This document shows positions 1-10,939 of a stretch of 64,000 nucleotides of DNA, in pieces. How positions within the stretch are numbered: position 1 is the first letter of the stretch; every line of letters starts with the position of its first letter. This DNA is from Ashinkailepas kermadecensis (lineage: Eukaryota; Arthropoda; Thecostraca; Neolepadidae): contig JAOTOM010004348.1 in the NCBI GenBank assembly GCA_034440615.1, forward strand, positions 124,001-188,000, written 5' to 3'. The notes beneath the pieces were generated by a model. That model had not been told where the DNA came from and made no database searches. It worked only from the letters and a program-made list of their open reading frames with translations. Position numbers and translations under genes: made by a program.

Positions 1-559
1 GCTTGACTTCAGAGCCGGAAGTTCCGATATTTATTTCGACACCAATGCCCAACAGAATAGAATCTTGTTTTCAGCTACTGGGAGCCGAGTTTTGTCTTCC
101 CAAATGCATTGCAATGGAGCTTCACGTCACTGAACTTTTATAACGGTTATTAATTTCGGCGTACGTGATCTCTGAATATGCAAGGTGAAGATCTAGCCAG
201 GGACGAAGCCCAGCCAGGCTGGGCTTCGTCCGTGGTTTCCGCCTCGGCTCCAGTTGCGACTCAGTCATCAGCTCGTCACCTGGCTTCGACCATCGCTCGG
301 TCCTTGGTCAGTGCCAGTGTTTTTTTCCCGTTAGGCATGCGATGACAAAACGTACGCTGGTTGTCTGAATTCGCTTCAAGAGCAATCGTCGTGTAGTGTC
401 TTCTAGTTCCTTTAAACTAAATCTGGAACCAGTATGGCGCTTGAACCATGGCCGCTCGTTGTTTCTGGAAGTAACAACGCCAACACTGTCAATGACTCGC
501 ATTGTGTAACAGGCCGCATCAAAGATGATCACATTACGGGGAATCGTTTATCTTTGTAC
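1..559. other. Non-genic leader region
   Basis: No coding gene is recognised here. A 74-codon open frame on the - strand (308-532) resembles nothing I know and has no supporting splice or family signal. The one distinct structure is the perfect palindrome at 201-231, listed separately. Confidence 0.5.
201..231. repeat. Perfect 31-bp palindrome
   Basis: Two 15-nt arms (201-215, beginning GGACGAAGCC, and 217-231) are exact reverse complements around a single A at 216. It would form a strong hairpin. Its function is unknown, and it could be the core of a fold-back element. Confidence 0.9.
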
Positions 560-705
560 GATCATGGCTAATGGCGCCGCCCACACTGTTTCACGGGTGA
601 GTTTAGGAATTGAGAAATGCATTGAGTGGTGCGAGTGTTGAACTCGGAGCCTTGGTATCCAGAGCTCAGCACATTAACCACTCGGCCACTCCCGCCCCTT
701 TCCGG
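560..705 (-). mobile_element. tRNA-derived SINE (Leu/Ser-like head)
   Basis: Read on the - strand, the head at about 705-620 looks like a tRNA with an A box (GTGGCCGAGTGGTTAA) and a B-box-like GAGTTCAACACTC. The body then runs into GGGCGGCGCCATTAGCC. A related copy lies at 37020-37197 in the same orientation. It is not a tRNA gene, because the cloverleaf is incomplete and the non-tRNA body is shared with the other copy. Confidence 0.7.
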
Positions 706-1002
706 GAATTGTATCGTCATGTATCACCGATCGTCGTGGGAAGCAGGTACACTACACCTGTAAACGGGGTGCTGCAATAAAGAGTTATGAAGGCCGCCTA
801 AGCACATATCGTGGAGCATGGGTGTGTAACACCAGCCGGTTCTGGGTGTGGGGGAGGGGGGAGAGGACATGTCCCCCGGCAGTTTCGGAAAGCATATAAT
901 TTGTTTTTCCAGTGTCGGTACTTATTCTCTCACTTTTCTTTGAGGACAAGCCTGGATTGTCTCCCGTTTCCTCATTTTTCATCCAGGAAAGTTTGTTTTC
1001 GT

Positions 1003-1430
1003 CAGTTAGTTAGTTATTTGGGCTTTAGGGCGCATCCACTATGTTGATCATAGAGCGCCCATAACAGTGTTACTTTCTACCTAGGTTTCAGGTTCTGACC
1101 AGGTTTAACCAGTCCAATGTCTTTACCTCCCTGGAAGATGACAGCAAGTCGTATTTGTGAGAGAAACTCGAATAGTCATCCATTCTGAACCACACGTGAC
1201 CCATCACCTAGAATATTTGCCATCGTCAGCGTGGACACCTCTCTTCCAAAGCATCGTCGTCGTTGGGCTGAGAAACGAGGGCACACCTTAAGAACATGTC
1301 GCACTGTCAGTGGGATATCACAACGAGTACAAATTGGTCTCTCCTCATTCCGCAGTAGGTAGCCGTGGGTGGCATAGATGTATCCAATCCGCATCCTGGC
1401 GAGCACCATCTCATCCTTTCGTGAAACTCT
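1003..1430 (-). mobile_element. Non-LTR retrotransposon 3' fragment (LINE)
   Basis: The - strand frame 1409-1176 encodes the C-terminal end of a LINE polyprotein. It has the motif ICTRCDIPLTVRHVLKVCP, a C-x2-C ... H-x4-C arrangement typical of the region after the reverse transcriptase/RNase H in many non-LTR elements. The rest is missing, so this is a 5'-truncated copy. Its 3' end (1068-1003) is a tail of the form GGGCGCT...GATGCGCCCTAAA followed by CCCAAATAACTAAC. The same tail recurs alone and, in diverged form, at the ends of SINEs in this window, which suggests this LINE family mobilises those SINEs. Confidence 0.72.
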
Positions 1431-2780
1431 GAATGACGACTACCAGCGCCCCAGACTTGGCTTGATGTTTCTCAGTTTGCTTTCGTCATTTGAGTCCCAA
1501 AGTTGTTGCCACTATCCTGCATTGGAGTATGCCGACTGAACATACATTTTTACCACCCAATAGTTAACGCCCTGCTTCACAGGCTGTCTACCCCTTGCAC
1601 GTTGACTAGGGCTCCGAATCATGCCAATTTGTAAGCACAATTTAAGCGCGTTGGTACAGCGGGTACCGAATTATGTTCCAGTACACCTTTACTATGCTGG
1701 GAGGTAAGCTGTGCCGCTTCACGTCAATTATTGACAGGGAATGCTGTGCCGCTTCACAGTTAGGCGTTTCGTCACAGTCTACCAGGCTGACCACGGGCCA
1801 GTGTCCAAGGACAGGAATTCGCGTTTGCGGTCGTCATGTGACTATTCGCCCTGCAGCCATGAAGTGAGAGACATGGTTGTATGCTGTTCCTGCCTTGCAT
1901 GCATCAATCGGACAAACAACATTGGTAGTTCAATGAGCAGGCTACCACTAGACTCCTATGGACAAGAAACAATTGATTACTATGAATTTCGGACCGCGGC
2001 AACACAGAATGAGCTGGGAAGGCTAGAATGAGCTTGGTTACAAGGGGTGTAGCGAAAGGGGAGGAGAGGTTCATAATGTCAATGAAGGCTCTCCTCCTGA
2101 AATAATAATAGAAATTCCGACTCTTACACTTACTTGCTTAATTTAGATTGATTGAAAACTCGTTAATTACTTGATTAGATTACATTTGTTGAGAAACTCA
2201 AGTTGTTGTGCGTACGTCATTTGTTGTATGGCATATAGTATTGTGTATATATTGTGCACTGTATGGCAAGTTAAATATTTCAATTTCTGTGCTGCTAAAA
2301 TATTTCTTCAAGCGAATACCATCCGATTTATTTTACAGTCAGAGGGTATTATTTTATATTGCTTCAGCACGAAATGTAACCGGACCATCCGTCATTCTTT
2401 GTGTGAAACAATGTTTAATCATTTGAAGATGCAGCAGCATTTAATGACATAGTTATATATTGGATTTGAGCATGGGATCCAACATTTGAAGGTAAAGTGA
2501 CGTACGTCCAAAAACTTTGGTTACTCAGTAAAACATGGGTTAATACTTTATGGTTTTATGACTAATCGAGATCAATTCACCATGTACAGTGCACACGTCA
2601 GACCGTCCGTTCAGTACGGATGCACTTTATATTGGGCGACAGGAAACACGAGGGCAAATTGAACTGATCAGTGGCCAAAACGGCCGCCGCAGCCACCGAG
2701 GAGTGCGGAGCGTCCATGGCGGCGGCGAGCGGCACATCAGGTGGTGGTGGCGGGCCATCACTGCCGGGTGTGAGGCTCAT
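1431..2780. other. Non-genic stretch
   Basis: No gene, known repeat or RNA is recognised. The segment from about 2100 to 2560 is AT-rich with several stop codons in all frames. Short open frames (64-96 codons) overlap each other in different frames and look like chance. Confidence 0.4.
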
Positions 2781-2885
2781 AAGATCTACGTTCAGAAGAT
2801 CTGTTTTCTGAAAATATACGTTCAGAAGATCTACGTTCGGAAGATCTATTTTCAGAAGATCTATGTTCAGAAGATCTATTTTCAC
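2781..2885. repeat. 15-bp tandem array, 7 copies
   Basis: The unit AAGATCTACGTTCAG (containing a BglII-like AGATCT) repeats seven times with small variation. Fifteen is a multiple of three, so the array is open on both strands and produces repetitive KIYVQ-type frames. These are not evidence of a gene. Confidence 0.9.
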
Positions 2886-3156
2886 ACCGGCACGGTGCGT
2901 GGACTCACCGGTCACCGCTCGTGGATCGTGATGAGAGTGCGGGCTGTCACGTGTTATCGCCGGTGGGCAGCACGCCTCCGTGGTGGGTTTTCCGCACGTG
3001 TCGCGCCTGGTGTGGTGTGCTGACCAGGTCGCTGTACTCTGTGGACGAGGCGAAGCAAATCGTCTCGATTAAATGCGATTCGGTTGGACCTTCGACAGGG
3101 GATTTGAATGATGTTAATCGGATCAAGACCGAGGGAGGGGTGAGATGGCCTGGGTG

Positions 3157-3330
3157 GGGTTGAGATGGTCAGGCGGCGGGTCGTTCGTCTGTCAGCCGGC
3201 CGGTTGTGGGTTCGAGTCCCACCTGGCACGGCTCGCCCACGATTAGTTGATTGCGTGGTAGCGTGAGAGATTGGCGACGCCGATATCACGCATTCGACGC
3301 ATCGAAAAGCCACAATTACCAACCAATTGA
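3157..3330 (+). mobile_element. tRNA-SINE variant with different head
   Basis: A tRNA-like head (B box GGTTCGAGTCCCACC at about 3210-3224) is followed by CGTGAGAGATTGGCGACGC. That body is also found in the SINEs at 15009 and 47872. The 5' part of the head differs from those copies. The 3' end reads CAATTACCAACCAATT, matching the family tail. Confidence 0.65.
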
Positions 3331-3399
3331 ATCAGCAATATTTAAAACGAGTGACAATAGGCAATGACAATAATGACCCAAGGGCGAAGAGCCATGAAT

Positions 3400-3577
3400 C
3401 AGAGGTGCAGCCAAGGGTGGCTCGTCCTCTCCCCCTTAACAACCGAAAATATACTAAATACCAAAAACAAAAAACACAAAAATACACGCAGTAACTTACA
3501 TTGTCGACGCGCGCCGAAAGCATTTCATTTTTATTTTGTCGGGCCACCCCGTTAGGAAAACCGTAACTACGCCACTG
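3400..3577 (+). mobile_element. 178-bp hAT-like MITE
   Basis: The ends are CAGAGGTGCAGCCAAG and (reverse complement of the right end) CAGTGGCGTAGTTACGG. The flanking 8-mers CCATGAAT and CCCCGAAT agree at six of eight positions, as expected for an old 8-bp hAT target duplication. A second copy of exactly the same length, 178 bp, lies at 27018-27195, with shared internal CTCCCCCCTTAACGAAAA-like and TTTCGGCGCGC-like segments. Confidence 0.6.
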
Positions 3578-3837
3578 CCCCGAATACTTGTGTATATACG
3601 AAGCATAAGCTATGGCTGGCCTGACCTGACCAGACCCGCCCCGGCCCGCCCCAAGCATCACGTGTTTTAAACTTTGTTATGTGTGTTATTTTTCAAGTCC
3701 TGTGTTCTTCAATCAATGTTCGATTGACTGTTTCAGTTTCCATTCTTATGCAAACTTTCAGTGATAAAATCCGCAAGAGTATTCACAACCTTTCTTCAAA
3801 GAGAAGGTTGTGCGATTCATGTCTCGCTCTCTGACAT

Positions 3838-3868
3838 CGCCCCCACCCCCACCCCCACCCCCACCCAT
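3838..3868. repeat. (CCCCCA)n microsatellite
   Basis: About five units of a cytosine-rich hexanucleotide. It is slippage-prone and could form an i-motif or, on the other strand, a G-quadruplex. Confidence 0.85.
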
Positions 3869-4936
3869 CCCCGGCGACCCACACCGGTTAGCGTTGTGTC
3901 GGCACACGTTGTCAAGGGAGGACATTTGCGGTGGGTCTAGTGCTCGGTTGCGGCGGTATGACGCCAGATCATATGCTGGCTGCGTGGGAGCCGGCAGTCT
4001 GCTGCTTGGTCTCCCGTCCAGTGCCCGTATCGCCGTCTTATACTGGAAAACGCCACTGTCGACCTCTTGAGGCGGCGATACCCGGCAGGTGATTTAATTT
4101 TTAAATATTGGGTCCATGAGCAATGTAGGTAGGGATGGGGCTGAGGCGTCTCCATCCGCTCGCGCCATCATCTCCCGATGGTGCCTGGTCCTGGTGTCCT
4201 GGTGTGCCTGGTCCTGGTAACACTGCTGAAGGCTGGTGGGAAGATGATGCTCCTTTTGAAAATATATTTCGACTTCACTCGGCGGGAAAGACCAGGAGGG
4301 TTGCTTATTAGTCGCATTAGCACGGGACATAACGCTTGCCGACAACCTCCCAGTGTGTGTGTGTTACGCGAATATTGTCGTAGTTGTGTGGCTTTGAACT
4401 CGCGACTTCGACGTCTTGGGAGCTACTTTCAGCGGACCATTGCACTCCGGTGTTTTTCATGACGTTCATCAAGAACTCTTGCCGGATTTTTGACTGAGGG
4501 AAGGGTGCGGCCATTGGTGACTCCCTCCCCCTCCCCAGTTCGTATGTTAGATGGGGCCCTCCTGCCGTTTATTGTGTGCATAAGACACAGTTATGCTACT
4601 CGACGGTCCTGCCGCGTGATGGGGCCCCGGGGTGTCCGGGACCAAAGTCTGCTGATACGCGGCTGGATCGTGTCGGAAATGACTTCATTGCACCACTCGT
4701 CATGAGACAAGGGTCAACACAGCCGGCCCTCATCTCTTCGTTGCCACGGCGGCAGCGAGTCAAGGTCCGCGTGACGTGTCGCCGCGGTGACGGGGCGGCC
4801 AGACAATCGGTTCGTCACGCGGGCGCGTGACGAATCGTCTGTGGTCTGCTCTGGTGGCAGGACCGCACCCGAGTCGATGAGTCGTCTGGCCAAGGTGCGA
4901 CCGGCGTCAGCGTGTTGCTGGCTGCCTGTCCACCAG
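3869..4936. other. Non-genic stretch
   Basis: No gene is recognised. At 4366-4420 the - strand carries a GCGAGTTCAAA B-box-like motif that might be another decayed tRNA-SINE, but the A box is not convincing. Confidence 0.35.
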
Positions 4937-5561
4937 CTCCGGCCGTGTACCTGCAGGCCAGTTGTGTACACCCTCCAGCCGTGTACCTGCAGGCCGGTTG
5001 TGTACACCCTCCAGCCGTGTACCTGCAGGCCAGTTGTGTACACCCTCCAGCCGTGTACCTGCAGGCCAGTTGTGTACACCCTCCAGCCGTGTACCTGCAG
5101 GCCAGTTGTGTACACCCTCCAGCCGTGTACCTGCAGGCCGGTTGTGTACACCCTCCAGCCGTGTACCTGCAGGCCGTTTTTTGTACGCCCTCCAGCCGTG
5201 CATCTGCAGGCCAATTTTGTACACCCTCCAGTCGTGCACCTACGCAGGCCAGTTGTGTACACCCTCCAGTCGTGCACCTGCAGGCCAGTTTTGTGCACCC
5301 TCCAGTCTTGTATCTACAGGCCAATTTTGTACACCCTTCAGTCGTGCACCTACAGACCAGTTGTGTACACCCTCCAGTCGTGTACCTACAAGCCATTTGT
5401 GTACACCCTCCAGTCGTGCACCTACAGGCCAGTTTTGTACACCCTCCAGTCTTGCATCTACAGGCCAATTTTGTGCACCCTCCAGCCGTGTACCTGCAGG
5501 CCAGTTGTGTACACTCTCCAGTCGTGCACCTACAGGCCAGTTGTGTACACCCTCCAGTGCT
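4937..5561. repeat. 36-bp minisatellite, about 17 copies
   Basis: The unit is built from GTGTACCTGCAGGCC plus AGTTGTGTACACCCTCCAGCC, with a period of 36 bp (for example 4945 to 4981). The left half is nearly uniform and the right half (from about 5180) is diverged. The period is a multiple of three and the unit has no stop in most frames, so several frames on both strands stay open for 190-310 codons. These are artefacts of the repeat. Confidence 0.95.
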
Positions 5562-6440
5562 GGAGTCAGCCTTGGTGGAGACGTGGTCAGAGGCTTGGCT
5601 GGGTCGAGCGCGCACGCATTTGGATATCATTCGGCGCTTTCTGGTGGCGTTGATGGAAGCTGGTTCTCCAATTCCTGTTCGGCCCTGTTGAGCCTGGTGA
5701 ATTAACCGGAAACGGAAGCGGAAGGAAGGCCCGCCCATGCTGAAGTGACGGTTCATTCACGCGGCACGGAAAGCACGGTTGGCGCCACCGGATGGAAAAT
5801 TGGCGGTGAACTGAACTCAGTAGCGCTATTTTGGTGGTCAGCGTAATAACGACATTCTCTCAGGGGTTCCATCGGCATTCCAGCCAGTGTCACGTCATGC
5901 AACTGGCAGGTCAATGTGGGGGTTGGGTGAATCGGATAAGCGGATCAAAAGAGCAAAAATACGTTTATCATTCCCAAATATTGCCAGCTACTCTCAAAAC
6001 TACAATTCTCACAATTTACATGTATCTAGAATGTATGGGTATAATATAAAGATGTAGCGGTGTAATTGCTTTTGGCATGACACAATTTTGGGCCGTTTGT
6101 ATTGAAATGCGGTAAGTTGCTTTCACCCATATGTATGCCTTGCGCGATGGATCCGCCTCTGGCTTGAGGTTGGAAAAATAATGGATTTTCATGGATTTTT
6201 GGCATCCAGCATCCATTTTCGGCATCCTCATTTTTATCATTTGAATACTGGGTGATGCTGTATGACAATGAACTGCTCTATGATAAAGTGCCCAAGATTC
6301 ATTGGAAAATGTAAACTGAGATTCTGTCGCAGGTTTCAATAAAAAAATTCCCCCATGTTCGATAACCCTTCCATTTTTTCTTCACATTCAGGATTACAAA
6401 ATACCAATCCAACCCAGCTCTGCGTCCACTCGACGTTACA
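5562..6440. other. Non-genic stretch
   Basis: No gene, mobile element or tandem repeat is recognised in this interval. Confidence 0.4.
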
Positions 6441-6690
6441 CCACCACAGCTCACTGGTCCGGAGGGTCTGCCGCGTCCCTGCTGATGGCTAGTCTCGGGT
6501 GGACTGGACCACCACAGCTCACTGGTCCGGAGGGTCTGCCGCGTCCCTGCTGATGGCTAGTCTCGGGTGGACTGGACCACCACAGCTCACTGGTCCGGAG
6601 GGTCTGCCGCGTCCCTGCTGATGAGCTAGTCTCAGGTGGACTGGACCACCACAGCTCACTGGTCCGGAGGGTCTGCCGCGTCCCTGTCAG
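6441..6690. repeat. 68-bp minisatellite, about 4 copies
   Basis: The unit starts CCACCACAGCTCACTGG at 6441, 6509, 6577 and 6646. The last copy is partial and diverges after 6690. Confidence 0.92.
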
Positions 6691-8419
6691 TGTGGATGGT
6701 CTCAGCTAGACTGGGCGCCCATTGCCGAAGGCACCTCACTGCCCAGTACATGGACGTCGAGGACAAACCCAAGGCCAGGTGGCCGCACTGTGATGAGATA
6801 AGTGCCCTTCTAGTCAAGTTTGGAGTTAATCTCGAGATCGGTGCCTCTGTGGTCTGGTCACTCGGTGCTCGGTTACTCTGTACCCTTTGACCTGATCCGG
6901 TCCATATGTCATGCGGGACGGGTGCCCTTCTTCCTTAGGCCACCTTGGTGATTTTTTTCTTCTTAATATACCACTTAACTGATATTGAATCGATTCGTAG
7001 GGGAAATTCCTGGTGCCAGTGTAGTGTCGATGTAAGGAGAGACAAAGGGAGGGAGTGAAAGGTTTCTCAGCCACTGTCTCTCCCATACGGAAGGGGCAGG
7101 ACCCAGCACGCCTGTTGGTCCCGTCCCCGTGTGGGGTCGAGTGCTGTGGGTGTACGCGAGGAATAACACTTGGATCCCAAACATCTATATTCCACGGATT
7201 CCCCGTTCTCGCCGTTGTACCCCCCCCCCCCTCTCCCCGACCCGATGCATTGGACGAATAGTTCTGGCTTATCGCTGGGTTGTTCCTCCCTTGGCGGTGG
7301 GCTAAAGTCCAGTAATCAGTCGTCAATCCGTCCAGCTCAGCGTGCAACCGTCCGGCAGCGGCTCCGGCAGCGCCAGTCACGGCGGCTGGCCACGCAACTA
7401 TGCGACCTGTACATGTGTCGCGACGTGAACCGTCGAGCTCGGGGAGAACATTCGCTATCTGCCTGTTTCATAGGAGGTGGGTGCAGCACAAGGCCGCCCT
7501 TGTCCATCTTGGCTGCACCCAGGCGCGGACACTGGGGGCATGTGTCCTCCCGTGAAAAGGTGGCGCCCCTCTGGTCGGAAAAGGCCCTCCCGACAGGCTT
7601 GAGTGCACCCCCACTCCCGGAACGGATTTTTCAGTCAAAGGCCCCCTACAGGGACAAGAACTGTTGCCACACCCCACCCCCGAGGAAATGGCGCCCTTCA
7701 AGATGAGTCCCCGTCATCATGAATTTTTTAGACCCGCCCCTGGTTGCACCATCACATGAACACGAATGCACATTACCTTCTTTAGCATCAACGTTGCTGT
7801 TTAGCATGCATGCAACACACAAGAATGCTACATGCAGTGCACACACATACTTGCGTGTTGTAGTACAACAGAGCGTGGTGCTCAAACATTCAATTTGAGC
7901 ACTTAAACATAATCGACTGAGCATAACTGTGCATGTAATACGGGCAAAAGAAGTGAAAAATTGCCAAGGAAGTGAAAATAGGGCAAAGTAGGTGAAAAGG
8001 GGCAAAAAAGTTGAGAAATGGCAAAGAACCACAGGCGGCGGATGGTGCGGCGAGTGGAGTCGATTGTGGAGTGGAGTGGAGGAGGAGCTGGAGTGGGAGG
8101 AGCTGAGTGGAGTGGAGTGGAGTCTGGGTTGTGGTTGACGTCGATCACGTGTCCGTCGCCGAGTGGACTCTTGCAAGGTTGGACGTGCGCCTGTGGCGCT
8201 GTCTTGGTGCCGTGCCTGAGTGGGTGTGGCTCCGGGCGTGCTGGAGGCTGTGGGAGTGTCGCGGGCGTTCTGCGGGCGGACGCAGCGTCGGCGGCGGTGC
8301 TGTGGGCGCCGCCGCCTGGCGCACGGGCCGCACCGGCTGCGAGGCTATGGCGTGAGCCCTCGCGTGGTCGCGTACACACCAAGGCAATGGTTCGTATTAG
8401 CAGTGAATCATTAGAATAA
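6691..8419. other. Non-genic stretch
   Basis: No gene is recognised. Around 8060-8120 there is a short run of GGAGTGGAGT-type purine repeats. The GC-rich open frames at 8018-8980 come from base composition and from the neighbouring minisatellite. Confidence 0.35.
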
Positions 8420-8491
8420 GTGTTGTGGGCGCGAATGATCCAAACTGGTCGAAGCGCCCTAAAGCCAAAATAACAAACAACAACAAACAAC
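8420..8491 (+). mobile_element. Stand-alone LINE/SINE 3' tail
   Basis: A GGGCGCGAATGATCC ... GGTCGAAGCGCCCTAAAG stem-like core is followed by CCAAAATAACAAACAACA. This matches the 3' tail of the LINE fragment at 1003-1068, so it is an extremely 5'-truncated copy. Confidence 0.6.
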
Positions 8492-8529
8492 CTCGCGTGG
8501 ACCGGCGACCGGCCGTCGACGTGGCGCGA

Positions 8530-8990
8530 AGAGTGTCTTGCTGCGCCGTCCATCGACGGCATCACCGGCCCAAGGAGGCGACGAAGGATTTCTTTCTGTG
8601 CTTTCCATCGAGAGGGCATCGCCGGTCCAGGGAGGCGACGGAGGGTGTCCTGCACCGTCCATCGAGACCATATGGCTGGTCCAAGGAAGCGACGGAGGGT
8701 GTCCTGCACCGTCCATCGAGACGGTATCGTTGGTCCAAGGAAGCGACGGAGGGTGTTGCACCGTCCATCGAGACGGTATCGCTGGTCAGGAAAGGGCGAC
8801 GGAGGGTGTCCTGCACCGTCCATCGAGACGGTAGGTCGCTGGTCAAGGAAGCGACGGAGGGTGTTGCACCGTCCATCGAGACGGTATCGCTGGTCAAGGA
8901 AGGAGGGGGGTGTCCTGCACCGTCCATCGAGACGGTATCGCTGGTCCAAGGAAGGACGGAGGGCGTCCTGCCCGTCCATCGAGACGGACA
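8530..8990. repeat. About 50-57 bp minisatellite, 9 copies
   Basis: The core GTCCATCGAGACGGTATCG recurs at intervals of 50-57 bp (for example near 8712, 8764, 8820, 8871 and 8922), separated by GGAAGCGACGGAGGGTG. Unit length varies. The LTR retrotransposon starts 10 bp beyond the array. Confidence 0.9.
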
Positions 8991-8999
8991 GCGTCGGGC

Positions 9000-9143
9000 T
9001 GTCAGACTTTGGTGTCTGTTGTTGGGCCGCCGCCGGGCTGAGTCACGTGACCCGGTCACGTGACCCGGGCCGCCGGGGGTGGCTCGGCGGCGTGTCGTGT
9101 CATGCGGGAGTGTGAATGAAGGCGAAGGTGAAGGTCTGTGACA
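9000..9143 (+). repeat. 5' LTR
   Basis: It starts TGTCAG and ends TGTGACA. Compared with the 3' LTR it carries a tandem 13-bp duplication of TCACGTGACCCGG, giving two CACGTG E-boxes instead of one. The two LTRs also differ by 3 bp around GTGTGAAT. Confidence 0.95.
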
Positions 9144-9160
9144 TGGTGGCAGCGGTCGGT
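9144..9160 (+). promoter_or_regulatory. Primer-binding site
   Basis: TGGTGGCAGCGG directly abuts the 5' LTR end, the expected position. TGG complements the universal tRNA CCA end. I cannot name the tRNA with confidence. Confidence 0.75.
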
Positions 9161-9259
9161 ACGAAACCCCGTGGTTTGTGAGGGTTAACATTCCCTGTGT
9201 TCTATTGTTCGCGACGGTTTTCTACTTTCAAGACCTGTAGTATAATTGCGTGCGTGAAT

Positions 9260-10939
9260 ATGGCCTCATTGAGCGTTTCGTTGTCCGACTTCCCGATTTT
9301 TGACGGCTCGAGCTCGCCTGAGTTATTTATCAAGCGGTGTCAGCGTTTGGCAGAGCTGGGTGGCATTTCGACCGATAAACTCAATGGCATTATGCTGACG
9401 AGATGCCGTGGGCTGGCCCTTGAACTCGTCGACAATGCCGATGATGAGAGTAATGTAGCTGCGTTGCTCAGCACAGCATTCGGGTCCGAGCAACCGGAAT
9501 TGGCCGCTAATCAACTATCGACAGTAAGGAAAGGCGACATGTCTGTACTGGACTACTCACTTCTCATCGAGAAACTAGTGCGCCAAGCCTGCCCCGAATT
9601 TGTTTATGCCAAGGAGGGCGTCAAGAAGATTTGTCATCCATCACACCAAGCGGCTCTCTACCGGAACTTCTTGGTCGGCTTATCGGCGGAGGAAAAGCGT
9701 CTCCTTTCGCATCAAGGGGCGTCTACTTTCGAGTCTGCAGTCAAGGAGTTAACTCGGGAGGAACAACTGGCCGAACTCTGCGGCACAGCGTCATCCGTCA
9801 ACGAACGTGAGCACACAGTCACCTGGGCAGAGTATGCTGGGATCTCTGCTGAGTCTCCACACCCCATCCGAACGCCACAGAGATCTTCATCTTCTCCGTG
9901 GCGCCGTGCCACGGACTGGGACTGCACCAGGGGGGGCGGCGCCGGCGCAGGAGCGCACGGCGCAGGACTGGAGCGCTGGCGCCGTAGTTCTCCGGCTGTG
10001 CCGCGGGGTGGCGCTGCCGGCGCGGCTCATGCTGGGGGTAGAGCATGGGTGGCCAGCAGAGGCCGGGAGCAGCGTGGCGGCTCACCGGTGCCGGCACGGG
10101 CGCGGGAGAGCGATGCGGGCACGGCCGGCCGGCCTGAGCTGAGAACAACCGACCGCGGCCAATCGCGCAGTCCGGACCGGCAGACGAGTGGACGGCAGGC
10201 CATCCAGTGCTGGGCTTGTCGCGGCTTCGGCCACCTCAAAAGGCACTGCAAGGCACTGTCCAAACGGTCAAGGGGGCAGGCTGGCGGAAGGTTGGTGAAC
10301 CTTCCCATAGCTCGGGTTGCAATCAATGGATTTGCGGTAAGTGATGCCTTAATAGACAGTGGTAACCAACTGAGTATGATAGACAGCCGTGTTTTTGGCA
10401 TCATTGCTCCGAACTCGCCATTGAAGCCGCCTGCCCGTCTTGTTTCCGCCTCTGGGCATGCTTTGAAAGCTCTGGGCACGTGTAAACTTAAGGTTGCGTT
10501 GTCCGGGGAAGATCACTGGGAACTTGAAAGTGAATTTGTCGTTGTAGAAGATTTGATTCATGATGCTGTCTTGGGATGGGACTTTTTATCGGCACACAAG
10601 GCCGTGATTGATTGTTCTCCGACGCACGAGGTTAAGCTAAAGCTGAGAATCAAAAAACCTGTCTCTGTCCCGCCACATACGGCTGTTTGCCTGGCTATAA
10701 AGGTTGATCAGAAACTTTCATGCGAATCGGAATATTTGTTGATCGGCCAGCGTTCCAATAATCTCGAGATTTGCGATTCTCTGTTGAAACCTTTCTCGGA
10801 GACGGAGATTCCGCTGTACGTGCGTAATCGTTCTGATCGCACCGTGACGCTGCATAGGCGCAGCGTGATAGGGTACGCCGAACGCGTTGAGAACATTCAG
10901 CCGTATAAACCCAACCTCCAGTCCAGGCGGGCCCTGTGA
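9260..10939 (+). CDS. Gag-protease polyprotein of the LTR element
   Basis: The first ATG is at 9260, giving about 559 codons; upstream in-frame codons use no ATG. The N-terminal part is a capsid-like helical region. A single CCHC zinc knuckle, CWACRGFGHLKRHC (C-x2-C-x4-H-x4-C), lies at about 10208-10249 and binds RNA. A retroviral-type aspartic protease follows, with active-site triad ALIDSG near 10350. Between capsid and knuckle is an Arg/Gly/Ala-rich linker of high GC. The frame overlaps pol by 53 bp (10887-10939) in another frame, so pol needs a ribosomal frameshift or re-initiation. The ORF itself is intact. It assembles the particle and processes the polyproteins. Confidence 0.88.
   Translation: MASLSVSLSDFPIFDGSSSPELFIKRCQRLAELGGISTDKLNGIMLTRCRGLALELVDNADDESNVAALLSTAFGSEQPELAANQLSTVRKGDMSVLDYSLLIEKLVRQACPEFVYAKEGVKKICHPSHQAALYRNFLVGLSAEEKRLLSHQGASTFESAVKELTREEQLAELCGTASSVNEREHTVTWAEYAGISAESPHPIRTPQRSSSSPWRRATDWDCTRGGGAGAGAHGAGLERWRRSSPAVPRGGAAGAAHAGGRAWVASRGREQRGGSPVPARARESDAGTAGRPELRTTDRGQSRSPDRQTSGRQAIQCWACRGFGHLKRHCKALSKRSRGQAGGRLVNLPIARVAINGFAVSDALIDSGNQLSMIDSRVFGIIAPNSPLKPPARLVSASGHALKALGTCKLKVALSGEDHWELESEFVVVEDLIHDAVLGWDFLSAHKAVIDCSPTHEVKLKLRIKKPVSVPPHTAVCLAIKVDQKLSCESEYLLIGQRSNNLEICDSLLKPFSETEIPLYVRNRSDRTVTLHRRSVIGYAERVENIQPYKPNLQSRRAL

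Noticed and set aside
4714..5756. Long open frames of 110-313 codons on both strands
   Set aside because: They coincide with the 36-bp minisatellite; a period divisible by three without stops opens several frames. No promoter, splice or family support.
8018..8980. GC-rich frames up to 358 codons
   Set aside because: Low-complexity composition plus the 50-57 bp minisatellite explains them.
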